Shown here: positions 9,797 through 19,349 of the stretch, piece after piece | Position numbering within the stretch: the stretch's first letter is position 1 | How the letters are laid out: each line of letters opens with the position of its first letter | Source: Sediminicoccus sp. KRV36 | GTDB lineage: Bacteria > Pseudomonadota > Alphaproteobacteria > Acetobacterales > Acetobacteraceae | Reading direction: 5' to 3' | DNA length: 64,000 nucleotides | Assembly: GCF_023243115.1 (NCBI RefSeq) | Contig: NZ_CP085081.1 | Location: 4,676,001 to 4,740,000, forward strand | The notes under the pieces: generated by a model | What the model was told of the DNA's origin: nothing | Database searches by the model: none | Seen by the model: the letters and a program-made list of their open reading frames with translations, nothing else | Made by a program: the position numbers and the translations under genes

Positions 9797-11221
9797 GTGA
9801 CGGTCGAGACTCTTTTGCTGGGGCTGGCGCTGCTGCTGCTCCTCGCCATCCTGGCCGTCCTGTTGACCCGCAAACCCGCCAGCGATCCGACCCTACCCCT
9901 GCTGCAAGCCGCCCAGGAACGCCAGGGCGAGCGGCTTGGCGCGCTGACGGGCGAGGTGAAGGCGGCGCTGACCGCCAGCGAAGCCGCTCTTGGCGCCGTG
10001 GTGCAGGGCTTCGCGGTGGAGCAGGCCAAGCTGCTGAACGCCTCCCTCCTCAAGCAGACCGAAGCGCTGGCTGCGATGGAAAAGGCCCTGCTGGAACGCT
10101 TCGCCGCCGAAGCCAAGGCGACGCAGGAGGGACTCTCCGCCGGCATGCTGAAGCAAGCGGAGTCGTTGGCAAACACCGAGAAATCGCTGCTGGAACGTCT
10201 CACTGCCGATGCCAAGGCCACGCAGGAAGCGATGAGCGCCGAAACAGCGCGCTCGCGCGAGGTGCTCGACAAGAAGCTGACGGAGATGCGCGAGACCAGC
10301 GAGAAGCGCCTCGCCGAGATCCAGAAGAGCGTGAACGAGCAACTCGCCGGCGCGGTCGAGAAGCAGATGAACGAAAGCTTCGCCCGCGTGATCGACCAGT
10401 TCACCGCAGTGCAGAAGGCGATGGGCGAAATCCAGGCCGTGACCGGCCAGATCGGCGACATCAAGCGCCTGTTTGGCAATGTGAAGACGCGCGGCGGCTG
10501 GGGCGAAACCCAGGTGAAGGCGCTGCTGGACGATATCCTCCCCGAGGGCAGCTATGAGGTGAATGTCCGCCTGCGCGAGAACAGCGCCGATTCCGTGGAA
10601 TTCGCCGTGGTGATGCCCACCACGGGTGAGGCGCGCGTGCTGCTGCCGGTGGATGCAAAATTCCCCATCGAGGATTACGAGCGCCTGCTGAACGCCTGGG
10701 AAGCGGCCGACCCTGTCGCTGAAGCCGCCGCCCGCAAGGCGCTGGAAATTCGCATCCGTGGCGAGGCGAAGAAGATCGCGGAGAAATACATCCTGCCCCC
10801 GCGCACCGTGGAATTCGGCGTGATGTATCTGCCGACCGAGGGACTCTACGCCGAGGTCGCGCGCATTCCAGGGCTGATTGACGATGTTGGCCGGAACCAC
10901 CGCGTGCTGATCCTGGGGCCATCGCTGCTGCCGGCGCTGCTGCGGACCATCCAGTTGGGCCACGTGACGCTGGCGCTCTCGAAGAACGCGGAATCGGTGC
11001 GCGAATTGCTCTCGGCGACCAAGGGCGAGATGGGCAAGATGGCCACAGTTCTGACCAAGCTCGGCACCCAGGTCGGCACGGTTACCAAGACCATCGAGGA
11101 AGCCAAGACCCGCACGCGGCAGATCGAACGCAAGCTGAAGACAATCGAGGCCCTGCCAGGGGAACAATCGGGCGCTGTGCTGGGGATTGAGGATGGGGTG
11201 GCGGATGAAGATGAGGGATAG
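9797..11221 (+). CDS. rmuC: DNA recombination protein RmuC
   Basis: A 474-residue protein. Residues 5-25 form one N-terminal membrane anchor, about 35-215 is a long coiled coil rich in Ala, Glu and Lys, and about 215-440 is the conserved RmuC nuclease-like domain, with GGWGETQVKALLDDILPEGSYE and LLPVDAKFPIEDYERL. RmuC limits inversions at short inverted repeats in E. coli, but its direct activity is not firmly shown. The coiled coil contains two similar segments, each with a KATQE motif. The start is GTG with GAGGGATG upstream. The gene is flanked on both sides by GC-rich palindromes. Confidence 0.93.
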   Translation: MTVETLLLGLALLLLLAILAVLLTRKPASDPTLPLLQAAQERQGERLGALTGEVKAALTASEAALGAVVQGFAVEQAKLLNASLLKQTEALAAMEKALLERFAAEAKATQEGLSAGMLKQAESLANTEKSLLERLTADAKATQEAMSAETARSREVLDKKLTEMRETSEKRLAEIQKSVNEQLAGAVEKQMNESFARVIDQFTAVQKAMGEIQAVTGQIGDIKRLFGNVKTRGGWGETQVKALLDDILPEGSYEVNVRLRENSADSVEFAVVMPTTGEARVLLPVDAKFPIEDYERLLNAWEAADPVAEAAARKALEIRIRGEAKKIAEKYILPPRTVEFGVMYLPTEGLYAEVARIPGLIDDVGRNHRVLILGPSLLPALLRTIQLGHVTLALSKNAESVRELLSATKGEMGKMATVLTKLGTQVGTVTKTIEEAKTRTRQIERKLKTIEALPGEQSGAVLGIEDGVADEDEG

Positions 11222-11227
11222 GAAACA

Positions 11228-11325
11228 GGGCCTCCGGCGGCCGGGGTCACGGACCCCGGACCCCATCCGTAAAGGGGTCCGGGGCCGCCACTCTCAAAGA
11301 ATGGGGCCCCGGCCGCCAGAGGCCC
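11228..11325. repeat. Long inverted repeat between rmuC and the nucleoside transporter
   Basis: The outer arms are 11228-11246 (GGGCCTCCGGCGGCCGGGG) and 11307-11325, complementary except for one base. The inner arms CCCCGGACCCC and GGGGTCCGGGG pair as well. The element has the same design as 60151-60263. Its right arm contains AGAGG at 11318-11322, the apparent ribosome-binding site of the next gene. It may also end rmuC transcription, because five T follow the arm. Confidence 0.8.
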
Positions 11326-11329
11326 ATTT

Positions 11330-12568
11330 TTGACTTCCCTCCAACTCCAATCCGCCTTGGGTCTTGCCCTACTTTGCGTCTTCGCCTGGGCCCTGGGCGG
11401 CTTCCGCCGCGATGCCTCCTGGCGTGTGGTTGCGGGTGGCCTTCTCGGCCTGATCGGCCTGGCCGCCTTGCTGCTCTACGTGCCGCCCCTGCGCGCCGGC
11501 TTCGCGCTGATCGGCGCCGCCGTGGATGCGCTGGCGCGGGCCACCCAGGCCGGCACGGCGCTGGTCTTTGGCTATCTCGGTGGCGGGCCGCTGCCGTTTG
11601 CCGAGGTCACGCCGGGTTCTTCCTTCATCCTGTTCTTCCAGGCCTTGCCGCTGGTGCTTCTGGTGGGGGCACTTTCGGCGGTGCTCTACCACTGGCGCAT
11701 CCTGCCCTTCGTGGTGCGCGGCCTGGCGGGCGGCTTGCGGCGGCTATTCGGGCTGGGCGGAGCTGCGGGATTTTCCGTCGCGGCCAATGTCTTTGTCGGC
11801 ATGGTGGAAGCGCCGCTGCTGATCCGCCCCTGGCTCGCCAAGTTGACGCGTTCGGAGTTGTTCGTGGTCATGGTGGCCGGCCTCGCCACCATCTCGGGCA
11901 ATACGCTGGTGGTCTATGCGCTGATCATCTCGCCCGTCGTGCCGGATGCGGCAGGGCAATTGCTCACGGCCTCGCTGATTGGCGCGCCGGCGGCCGTCCT
12001 GGTCGCGCTTCTGATCATGCCGGGCAACGCGGTGACGGAAGGCGAGGCCGAGGCGCCGCCGCTCTACTCCAGCACCATGGAGGCGCTGGTCCAGGGCACC
12101 AGCGACGGGCTGCAGCTCCTGCTCGGCATCATGGCGGCGCTGGTTGTCTTCGTGGCGCTGGTGGCGCTGGGTAATGAAATCCTGCAACCGCTGTTCGGCA
12201 TCAGCTTGCAGCAGGTGGCCGGCATCCTCTTTTGGCCGCTCGCCTGGGCCATGGGCATCCCCGCGAGCGAGGCCGCGACCGTCGCGCAATTCCTCGGCGT
12301 GAAGATCGTGGTGAATGAGTTCGTGGCCTATCTCGACATGGCGCGCGGCGGGGCGGCGGCGTTGTCGGAGCGTTCGCGCCTCATCCTCACCTATGCGCTG
12401 TGTGGCTTCACCAATTTCGGCTCTGTCGGGATCATGCTGGGCGGCATGTGCGCCATGTGCCCGGAGCGCCGGGCGGAGATCGTCTCGCTGGGCCTGCCCT
12501 CCCTGGCAGCCGCCACCATTGCCTGCTGCATGATGGGTGCGGCGGTGGGTGTGCTGACACCGCCGTGA
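11330..12568 (+). CDS. Concentrative nucleoside transporter (CNT/NupC family)
   Basis: A 412-residue inner-membrane protein with about ten hydrophobic segments. The CNT fingerprints are present: NVFVGMVEAPLLIRPWLAKL in the middle, SGNTLVVYA after it, and CGFTNFGSVGIMLGG near the C-terminus, corresponding to the nucleoside- and cation-binding loops. The family imports nucleosides with H+ or Na+. The start is TTG at 11330 with AGAGG eight bases before it; no better in-frame start exists. The preceding inverted repeat covers this ribosome-binding site. The exact nucleoside is unknown. Confidence 0.87.
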   Translation: MTSLQLQSALGLALLCVFAWALGGFRRDASWRVVAGGLLGLIGLAALLLYVPPLRAGFALIGAAVDALARATQAGTALVFGYLGGGPLPFAEVTPGSSFILFFQALPLVLLVGALSAVLYHWRILPFVVRGLAGGLRRLFGLGGAAGFSVAANVFVGMVEAPLLIRPWLAKLTRSELFVVMVAGLATISGNTLVVYALIISPVVPDAAGQLLTASLIGAPAAVLVALLIMPGNAVTEGEAEAPPLYSSTMEALVQGTSDGLQLLLGIMAALVVFVALVALGNEILQPLFGISLQQVAGILFWPLAWAMGIPASEAATVAQFLGVKIVVNEFVAYLDMARGGAAALSERSRLILTYALCGFTNFGSVGIMLGGMCAMCPERRAEIVSLGLPSLAAATIACCMMGAAVGVLTPP

Positions 12569-12606
12569 TGCCACGATAACCTGCCAAGACGCCCGGAGAG
12601 CCCCGC

Positions 12607-13935
12607 ATGTCGCATCTTGTTCACCGCAACCTCAAGGTCGCCCCACCTGTGGCGGTCTCCGGCCAGGGCATATGGCTGCGGGAATCCACCGGCCATGCGG
12701 TGATGGATGGCAGCGGTGGCGCGGCCGTCGCCTGCCTTGGCCACGGCCACCCGCATGTGCTGGGTGCCATGCAGGCGCAGCTTGGCAAACTCACCTATGC
12801 CCACACCGCCTTGTTCTCCTGCGAGAGCGCCGAGCGCCTCGCGGATATGCTGGTGGGCCATGCGCCAGGTGGGCTGACACACGCCTATTTCGTCTCTTCC
12901 GGCAGCGAGGGGATGGAAGCCGCGCTCAAGATGGCGCGGCAATACTTCGTGGAAAAGGGCGAGCCGCAGCGCACCCGCTTCATCGCCCGCCGGCAGAGCT
13001 ATCATGGCAACACCCTGGGCGCGCTCGCGGCCGGCGGCAACGCCATGCGCCGCGCCCCCTATGCGCCCATCCTGAGCCAGGCCTTCAGCCATGTCGCCCC
13101 CTGCTACAGCTATCGTGACCGCGCGGATCACGAGAGCGATGCCGATTATGTCCAGCGCCTGGCCGATGAGCTGGAGACGGAATTCCAGCGCCTCGGCCCG
13201 CAGAACGTCATCGCCTTCTGCGCGGAGACGGTGGTGGGTGCCACACTCGGCTGCGTCGCGGCTTTGCCCGGCTACTTCCCCAAGATGCGCGAGATCTGCG
13301 ACCGCCACGGCGCGCTGCTCATCCTGGATGAGGTGATGAGCGGCATGGGCCGTGTGGGCACCATGCATGCCTGGGAGCAGGAGGGTGTGGTCCCTGATAT
13401 CCAGGTCATCGCCAAGGGCTTGGGCGGGGGCTACCAGCCCATCGGCGGCATCCTGGTGCAGGGGCATGTCATCGCCGCGATCCGCGACGGCTCGGGCGGC
13501 TTCATGCATGGCCACACTTACCAGGCGCATCCCATGGCCTGCGCGGCAGCCCTCGCCGTGCAGGAGGTGATCGCGGAGGAAAATCTGCTGGCCAACGTCA
13601 ACGCCATGGGCGCGCTGCTGGAGCAGGGGCTGACCGAGCGCCTGGGCAATCACCGCCACGTCGGCGATATCCGCGGCCGCGGGTTGTTCTGGGCGATCGA
13701 GCTGGTCGAGGACCGCGCCAGCAAGGCTGTCTTCGACCCCGCGCTCAAGATCAATGAGCGCGTGAAGCGTGAAGCCTATGCCCGCGGCCTGGGCTGCTAT
13801 CCCATGGGGGGCACGATTGACGGGCTGCGCGGCGACCACGTGATCCTGGCACCGCCCTACAACGTGACGGCAGAGGAAGTCGGCATGATCCTGGAGCGCT
13901 TCGGCGCCGCCGTGGAGGCCGCCCTTGCCGAGTGA
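12607..13935 (+). CDS. Class III PLP-dependent aminotransferase
   Basis: A 442-residue fold-type I aminotransferase of the omega-amino-acid group. The PLP lysine is K270 in IAKGLGGGYQPIGG. VSSGSEGMEAALKMAR holds the cofactor phosphate site and LLILDEVMSGMGR carries the ring-binding Asp. The family uses amino donors such as ornithine, GABA, beta-alanine, diamines or taurine with pyruvate or 2-oxoglutarate, and the sequence does not tell which. Its end overlaps the methyltransferase gene by 11 bp, so the two are co-expressed. Confidence 0.9.
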   Translation: MSHLVHRNLKVAPPVAVSGQGIWLRESTGHAVMDGSGGAAVACLGHGHPHVLGAMQAQLGKLTYAHTALFSCESAERLADMLVGHAPGGLTHAYFVSSGSEGMEAALKMARQYFVEKGEPQRTRFIARRQSYHGNTLGALAAGGNAMRRAPYAPILSQAFSHVAPCYSYRDRADHESDADYVQRLADELETEFQRLGPQNVIAFCAETVVGATLGCVAALPGYFPKMREICDRHGALLILDEVMSGMGRVGTMHAWEQEGVVPDIQVIAKGLGGGYQPIGGILVQGHVIAAIRDGSGGFMHGHTYQAHPMACAAALAVQEVIAEENLLANVNAMGALLEQGLTERLGNHRHVGDIRGRGLFWAIELVEDRASKAVFDPALKINERVKREAYARGLGCYPMGGTIDGLRGDHVILAPPYNVTAEEVGMILERFGAAVEAALAE

Positions 13936-14902
13936 CGCCCCCCCGGGGGTCACGCGGGAGCAGGTCATCCTCGCCTATCGGATGTTCTTCGGCCGCGCGC
14001 CGGAGGATGAGGCCGTGATTCGTGCCGGGCAGGCCACCTGGCCGGACCTTTTCTCGATGGGCCGCGCCATGGCTGCCAGTGCGGAATTCGGCCTGCGCCA
14101 CGGCCCCAATCCCCATGCGCTGCCGCCGCTCGATGCCCCCACCAACCCGGTCGAGACCGAGGCCGACCCCGCGACGCTCCAGCGCATGGCGGAGCAGGTC
14201 GGCGGCTATTGGACGCGGGCGGGTGAAGCCGCCCCGCATTGGTCCGTGCTGACCGAGGAGCGCTTCCTGCCGCAGAATATCGCGGCCAATCTGGAAGCCT
14301 TCTATGCCGCCGGCGCCTGGGATGCGCAGGTGCTGGACGCCACCCTCGCGCGGATCGGCCGCCGCGCGGCCGAGTTCCGGCATTGCGTGGATTATGGCTG
14401 CGGTGTGGGGCGCGTCACGCTGCAGCTGGCGCGGCGCTTTCCGGAAGTGACCGGCCTCGATATCTCGGCGCCGCATCTGCACCTGGCGACCGAGACCTTC
14501 CGCCGCGCCGGCTTCGAGCATGTGACCCTGACACAGGTGATGCCGGATCACCTGATGCCGGTCGAGACATGCGACTTCTGGTACTCACGCATCGTCCTGC
14601 AGCATTGCCCGCCCCCGGTTGCGATGAACATCCTGCGGCAAAGCTTCCGCGCCCTGTCCACAGGCGGCGTCGCGATGTTTCAGATCCCGGTCTGGAGCCG
14701 GGACTACAGCTTCAACCTCCAGGCCTACCTGGCCGGCACGCCGGGGGCCGAGATGGAGATGCACGCCATCCCGCAGCGCGCCATCCTGGAACTGGCCGAT
14801 TGGCAGGGCCTGGTGCTGCGCGACCTGCGCGAGGACAGCTTCATCGCGGGCCGGCCGGCGGCGGCACTTTCCAACACCTTCACCTTCGAGAAGGTGCGGT
14901 AG
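13925..14902 (+). CDS. SAM-dependent methyltransferase with an N-terminal DUF4214-like segment
   Basis: A 325-residue protein. Residues 15-60 (ILAYRMFFGRAPEDE to ASAEF) resemble the DUF4214 helical unit found in secreted or glycosylation-linked proteins. Residues 150-300 form a class I methyltransferase with the SAM-binding motif CVDYGCGVGRVTLQLARRFP. The start is TTG at 13925 inside the aminotransferase gene; no other in-frame start occurs for many codons. The substrate is unknown. A similar N-terminal segment opens the 1033-residue glycosyltransferase at 38664-41765. Confidence 0.83.
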   Translation: MPSDAPPGVTREQVILAYRMFFGRAPEDEAVIRAGQATWPDLFSMGRAMAASAEFGLRHGPNPHALPPLDAPTNPVETEADPATLQRMAEQVGGYWTRAGEAAPHWSVLTEERFLPQNIAANLEAFYAAGAWDAQVLDATLARIGRRAAEFRHCVDYGCGVGRVTLQLARRFPEVTGLDISAPHLHLATETFRRAGFEHVTLTQVMPDHLMPVETCDFWYSRIVLQHCPPPVAMNILRQSFRALSTGGVAMFQIPVWSRDYSFNLQAYLAGTPGAEMEMHAIPQRAILELADWQGLVLRDLREDSFIAGRPAAALSNTFTFEKVR

Positions 14903-14912
14903 CGGCAAGGCC

Positions 14913-15890
14913 TCAGCCCAGCTGCAGGTCCATTCCCCGCGTTAGCTCGGTCCAGATGTCGCGGATGCGCAGGATCGCGGCGCCGAAATCCTCGGGGCCG
15001 AGCCAGACAGGGTCGGTATCCATGGCCAGCAGGCGCTGGCGAATGGTTTCGCGCCGCATCGTGTCGCGAAACACCTCCACCAGCCGCGCATGGATGGCCG
15101 CTGGCATGCGCGCCGGGCCCAGCAATCCGGCAAAGCCCGACCAGCCACGCCCGACATCCACCCCCTGCTCGATGAAGGTCGGCACCTCGGGCATGCCGCC
15201 CGCTCGCGCATCGCCGAGTGCCGCCAGCGGGCGCAGCCGGCCGCTCATGATATGCTCGCGCGTGCTGGTCAGGCTGTTGATGCCTGCATCCACCTCGCGC
15301 GAGAGATAGGCGGTCACCATCGGGGCTTCACCCCGATAGGCCACATGGGTCATGCCCAGGTTGAGCTGGTTGTTCATGGCCAGGGCAAAGACATGCGCAC
15401 TCGACCCCGCCGCCCAGGAGCCAAGGTTCAGGCCGCGCCCGGCCTGGGCCTGGCTGCGGGCGAAGGCGATGAATTCCGGTAGGTTGCGCGGCGGAAATTC
15501 GCTGCGGATCATGAAGATGAGCGTGGTGGTGCCCATCTGGCCGATCGGCATGAAGTCGCGGATTGCATCATAGGGCGCATTGCCCAGCACGATGGGCGAT
15601 TGCACCAGCGGCGTGATCGTAAAGAGCAGCGTATGCCCATCGGGCGCCGCCTTGGCCACCGCATCGGCGCCGATCATGCCCGCCGCCCCGGAGCGATTTT
15701 CGATCAGCACGGGCACGCGCAGCATTTCGGTCATCGGCTCGGCGCAAAGCCGGGCCCAGACATCGGTGGCGCCACCAGCCGGAAAGGGAACGATGACGCG
15801 GATCGGCCGGTCCGGCTGCCAGCTGGGTTGCGCCAAGGCCGGCATGGCCAAAGGGGCGGCGGCGAGCGCCAGCAGGTCGCGGCGTTGCAT
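14913..15890 (-). CDS. Bug-family (tripartite tricarboxylate) solute-binding protein
   Basis: A 325-residue periplasmic receptor. The N-terminus MQRRDLLALAAAPLAMPALAQ is a cleavable signal with a twin-arginine start, followed by PDRPIRVIVPFPAGGATDV, the signature of Bug/TctC receptors. The family binds carboxylates, amino acids or aromatic acids for TctAB permeases. No tctA or tctB gene is nearby, so this is one of the orphan receptors common in Roseomonas and Bordetella-like genomes. The ATG at 15890 follows GGGAGAG. The ligand is unknown. It converges with the methyltransferase gene, 10 bp apart. Confidence 0.93.
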   Translation of the reverse strand: MQRRDLLALAAAPLAMPALAQPSWQPDRPIRVIVPFPAGGATDVWARLCAEPMTEMLRVPVLIENRSGAAGMIGADAVAKAAPDGHTLLFTITPLVQSPIVLGNAPYDAIRDFMPIGQMGTTTLIFMIRSEFPPRNLPEFIAFARSQAQAGRGLNLGSWAAGSSAHVFALAMNNQLNLGMTHVAYRGEAPMVTAYLSREVDAGINSLTSTREHIMSGRLRPLAALGDARAGGMPEVPTFIEQGVDVGRGWSGFAGLLGPARMPAAIHARLVEVFRDTMRRETIRQRLLAMDTDPVWLGPEDFGAAILRIRDIWTELTRGMDLQLG

Positions 15891-15951
15891 GCGGTTCTCT
15901 CCCTGGTTTCTTGCAGGGAGCCTAACCACCAAATCCGCCGGACGACACGCT

Positions 15952-16578
15952 TTATCGCGTGGCGGGCCGCGACGCGCTGAGGCCGGGCAGGAATTCCACG
16001 AAATACTCGTAGTTATCGGCGTTCAAGGCGGCCCGATCTGGCTCCTTGCGGGCCAGCGCCATGGCGGCGGTGGGACCATAGGCCATGTCGGCCGTACCGG
16101 CGGCCAGATGGCTCATCTCATGCACCAGGATGCCCGGGCGCGAATCCGCCCCCTCATTCCGCGCATTGAAAAACATGGGGCAGAGATTCACGGTGCGGCG
16201 CACCAGATTGGCGATCGCGTAGATCGGGCGATTGCCGCAGGAGGCGGCGGTGCCGCAAAGATAGGTGGGCCGCCTCTCCGGGCGGAGCAATTCCAGTGTC
16301 TGCGCCAGCCGCGCCCGCACCTTGGGAACCGGGGCCGAGCCGAACCAGGTGCGGATATGCGCGTGATAGGGGTCGGCGTCGAGAAAGGCCAAGGCGGCCC
16401 GTGCGCGCTGCTCCGCCAGGACAAAGGCGTTCTGCACCAGGATGTTCTGCTTCGCATCGCAACTGGTCGGCCCGGGCTCCGGGCCCTTGGCCCAGCCTGG
16501 GCCGATGGCCAGCAGCAGCGCGAAAGCCACCCAAAGTGCCAGGCGGCGTGCGCCAACAAAGCTGACCGAGCGTCCCAT
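15952..16578 (-). CDS. Secreted M35-like (aspzincin) metallopeptidase
   Basis: A 208-residue protein with a signal peptide (hydrophobic residues about 12-30, ending GPGWA). The catalytic zinc motif HEMSH is followed by AAGTADMAYG, the aspzincin GT-x-D-x-x-YG pattern in which the Asp is the third zinc ligand, and by NADNYEYFVEFL, also typical of lysine-specific metallo-endopeptidases (M35). The four cysteines (in TSCDA, YLCG, ASCG and NLCP) suggest disulfides outside the cytoplasm. It is an exported protease of unknown target. This family is better known from fungi, and bacterial copies are scattered. Confidence 0.8.
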   Translation of the reverse strand: MGRSVSFVGARRLALWVAFALLLAIGPGWAKGPEPGPTSCDAKQNILVQNAFVLAEQRARAALAFLDADPYHAHIRTWFGSAPVPKVRARLAQTLELLRPERRPTYLCGTAASCGNRPIYAIANLVRRTVNLCPMFFNARNEGADSRPGILVHEMSHLAAGTADMAYGPTAAMALARKEPDRAALNADNYEYFVEFLPGLSASRPATR

Positions 16579-16634
16579 CCCTTAGTCTAGGCCGGGAATT
16601 CCGGCAAAAAGAAGAGGCATTGCCGCCTGGGATG

Positions 16635-17564
16635 CTATCGCGTCGGAACCGGCGGGTCCTGGGTGTAGTCGTAGAAGCCGCGCCCGGTCTTACGGCCATA
16701 CCAGCCGGCCTCGACATACTTCACCAGCAGCGGGCAGGGCCGGTACTTGCTGTCCGACAGCCCGTCATACAGCACCTGCATGATAGAAAGGCAGGTATCC
16801 AGGCCAATGAAATCCGCCAGTTCCAGCGGCCCCATCGGGTGGTTGGCGCCGAGCTTCATGGCCGTATCAATCGAGCGAATGTCGCCCACGCCCTCATACA
16901 GCGCATAGACCGCTTCATTGATCATCGGCACCAGGATGCGGTTGACGATGAAGGCGGGGAAATCCTCGGATGTCGCGGTCTGCTTGCCCAGGCGCTTGGC
17001 GAGCGCGTCCACGGCGCGGAAGGTCGGCTCGTCCGTCGCGATGCCGCGAATGATCTCGACCAGCTTCATGATCGGCACCGGATTCATGAAGTGCATGCCG
17101 ATGAACTTCTCGGGCCGGTCGGTGCCCGCGCCCAGCCGCGTGATGGAAATCGAACTGGTGTTCGAGGCCACCATGGCCGAGGGCTGGAGATGCGGCACCA
17201 GCGCCTTGAAGACCTCGCGCTTGATGGCCTCCTTTTCCGTCGCCGCCTCGATGACGAAATCGGTGGTGCCGAAGCTCGCATAATCCGTGCTGGTGGTGAT
17301 CAGGCCCATCGCTGCATCGCGTTGTTCGGGCGTGATGAGCTTGCGGCCGATCTGCCGCTCCATGTTGCGCGAGATGGTGCCCAGCGCCTTGTCCAGCGCA
17401 TCGGCGCTGATATCCACCATCGCCACCGGAATGCCGGCCAGCGAGCAGACATGGGCGATGCCATTGCCCATCTGCCCCGCCCCGATGATGCCGACCGAGC
17501 GGATTTCCGGAATATCGAGCAGCGCATCCGGCATGTCGGCACTGCTGGCGATGCGGACTGACAT
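16635..17564 (-). CDS. 3-hydroxybutyryl-CoA dehydrogenase
   Basis: A 309-residue NAD(P)-dependent enzyme that oxidises or forms 3-hydroxybutyryl-CoA in fatty-acid or PHB-related metabolism. The Rossmann motif is SVGIIGAGQMGNGIAHVCS (about 22-40) and the catalytic histidine block is FIGMHFMNPVPIMKLVEII. The C-terminal 3HCDH domain (about 200-300) contains FIVNRILVPMINEAV. It has no hydratase domain, so it is the short HbdA type. Its ATG overlaps the etfA stop by one base, the usual alphaproteobacterial etfB-etfA-hbd operon. Confidence 0.95.
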   Translation of the reverse strand: MSVRIASSADMPDALLDIPEIRSVGIIGAGQMGNGIAHVCSLAGIPVAMVDISADALDKALGTISRNMERQIGRKLITPEQRDAAMGLITTSTDYASFGTTDFVIEAATEKEAIKREVFKALVPHLQPSAMVASNTSSISITRLGAGTDRPEKFIGMHFMNPVPIMKLVEIIRGIATDEPTFRAVDALAKRLGKQTATSEDFPAFIVNRILVPMINEAVYALYEGVGDIRSIDTAMKLGANHPMGPLELADFIGLDTCLSIMQVLYDGLSDSKYRPCPLLVKYVEAGWYGRKTGRGFYDYTQDPPVPTR

Positions 17565-18502
17565 CAGACGGGCTTGCCGAGTTCGGCCTCGAATTCCGGC
17601 AGTGCCTTGAAGAGATCGGCCACCAGCCCGTAATCCGCGACCTGGAAGATCGGCGCTTCCTCATCCTTGTTGATGGCAACGATGATCTTGCTGTCCTTCA
17701 TGCCGGCCAGATGCTGGATCGCACCCGAAATGCCGACGGCGATGTAGAGATCCGGCGCCACGATCTTGCCGGTCTGCCCCACCTGGTGGTCATTGGGTGC
17801 ATAGCCCGCATCCACCGCGGCGCGGGAGGCACCGACGGCCGCACCCAGCAAATCCGCCACCTTCTCGATCAGGTGGAAATTCTCGGCCGAACCCATGGCG
17901 CGGCCGCCGGAGACGACGACCTTCGCCGCCGTGAGTTCCGGCCGCTCGCTCTTGCTGACTTCGGCGCCGAGGAAGCTGGACTGGCCCGGGTCGGTCGCGG
18001 CGGCGATGGCCTCGATCGCGGCACTCCCGCCGGTGGCGGGCACGGGGTCGAAGCTGGCGGCGCGGATGGTCATCACCTTCTTCGCGTCACTGGACTTCAC
18101 AGTGGCCAGCGCATTGCCGGCATAGATGGGGCGCACGAAGGTATCGGCATCCACCACACCCGAGACATCGCTGATCGGCTGCACATCCAGGAAAGCGGCG
18201 ACGCGCGGCATGACGTTCTTGCCGGCGGCCGAAGCGGGCGCGATCAGATGATCATAGCCAGGCGCCAGATGCACCAGGAGGGCGGCCAGAGGTTCGGCCA
18301 GGCGATGCGCGAGGGACGCGTCTTCCGCCAGCAGCACCTTGGCCACACCTGGCAGGGCGGCGGCGGCCGGCGCGGCAGTGGCAGCACCTTCACCCACCAC
18401 CAGCACATGGACCTCGCCCAGCTTGGCGCAGGCGGCGACGGCGCTGCGGGTGGGCTGGGAGACATTCTTGCCGTCGTGATCGGCGAGGAGAAGAACGGCC
18501 AT
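17564..18502 (-). CDS. etfA: Electron transfer flavoprotein, alpha subunit
   Basis: A 312-residue subunit that binds FAD and passes electrons from acyl-CoA and other dehydrogenases to ETF:quinone oxidoreductase. The N-terminal adenine-nucleotide-like domain starts [14 protein letters not shown]. The C-terminal FAD domain contains [39 protein letters not shown] and the final block [20 protein letters not shown]. It lies one base after etfB and before hbd on the same strand. The length is normal. Confidence 0.97.
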   Translation of the reverse strand: MAVLLLADHDGKNVSQPTRSAVAACAKLGEVHVLVVGEGAATAAPAAAALPGVAKVLLAEDASLAHRLAEPLAALLVHLAPGYDHLIAPASAAGKNVMPRVAAFLDVQPISDVSGVVDADTFVRPIYAGNALATVKSSDAKKVMTIRAASFDPVPATGGSAAIEAIAAATDPGQSSFLGAEVSKSERPELTAAKVVVSGGRAMGSAENFHLIEKVADLLGAAVGASRAAVDAGYAPNDHQVGQTGKIVAPDLYIAVGISGAIQHLAGMKDSKIIVAINKDEEAPIFQVADYGLVADLFKALPEFEAELGKPV

Positions 18503-18503
18503 C

Positions 18504-19253
18504 TCAGATCACCTTCGCTTCGTTGCGGAGCTTGGCGACAAGCTCCTGGATCGAGCCCACCTTGGCGCCGGCCTGGCGCTTGCCCGGCTCCTCCACGCGC
18601 AGCACCGTGAGGCGCGGTGTCACATCCACGCCGAGATCGGCTGGCTTCACGTTATCGATCGTCTTCTTGCGCGCCTTCATGATGTTGGGCAGCGAGGCGT
18701 AGCGCGGCTCGTTCAGGCGCAGATCGGCGGTGACGATGGCGGGCAGGGTGATCTTCACCGTCTCAAGGCCACCATCCACCTCGCGCGTCACGGTGGCGTG
18801 GCCATCCGCGATCTCGATCTTGCTGGCGAAGGTGCCCTGCGGCCAGCCCATCAGGGCGGCCAGCATCTGGCCCGTCGCGTTCATGTCGTCATCAATGGCC
18901 TGCTTGCCGAGGATGACGAGGTCGGGCGCTTCCTTGGCGATGATCGCCTTCAGGATCTTCGCGACCGCGATGGGTTCCAGCGTGCCGTCATGCTCGACCA
19001 GGATGCCGCGATCAGCACCCATGGCGAGTGCCGTGCGGATCTGCTCAGCCGCCGCGGCAGGGCCGGCGGAGACGGCGATGATCTCGGTGGCGATGCCCTT
19101 TTCCTTCAGGCGCACCGCTTCCTCGACGGCGATTTCGTCGAAAGGGTTCATGGACATCTTGACGTTCGCGGTCTCAACGCCGGTGTTGTCCGCCTTGACG
19201 CGGACCTTGACGTTGTAATCAACCACCCGCTTGACCGGGACGAGGAGCTTCAT
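18504..19253 (-). CDS. etfB: Electron transfer flavoprotein, beta subunit
   Basis: A 249-residue AMP-binding partner of Etf[21 protein letters not shown] is the typical start, [17 protein letters not shown] is the conserved block, and the recognition loop for acyl-CoA dehydrogenases is around [10 protein letters not shown]. The ATG at 19253 matches the family N-terminus; an upstream in-frame start at 19346 would add an unrelated tail. It is the first gene of etfB-etfA-hbd, and its promoter should lie in 19254-19349. Confidence 0.97.
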   Translation of the reverse strand: MKLLVPVKRVVDYNVKVRVKADNTGVETANVKMSMNPFDEIAVEEAVRLKEKGIATEIIAVSAGPAAAAEQIRTALAMGADRGILVEHDGTLEPIAVAKILKAIIAKEAPDLVILGKQAIDDDMNATGQMLAALMGWPQGTFASKIEIADGHATVTREVDGGLETVKITLPAIVTADLRLNEPRYASLPNIMKARKKTIDNVKPADLGVDVTPRLTVLRVEEPGKRQAGAKVGSIQELVAKLRNEAKVI

Positions 19254-19349
19254 GGCCCGTTTCGCCTTCTTCTCTGATTGGCTTTTGCTGCACTGCCGAA
19301 TGACGCGAGACCCTAGCCAGGGCCGGGGGGCACGGCAAGGGAGCAAGCG

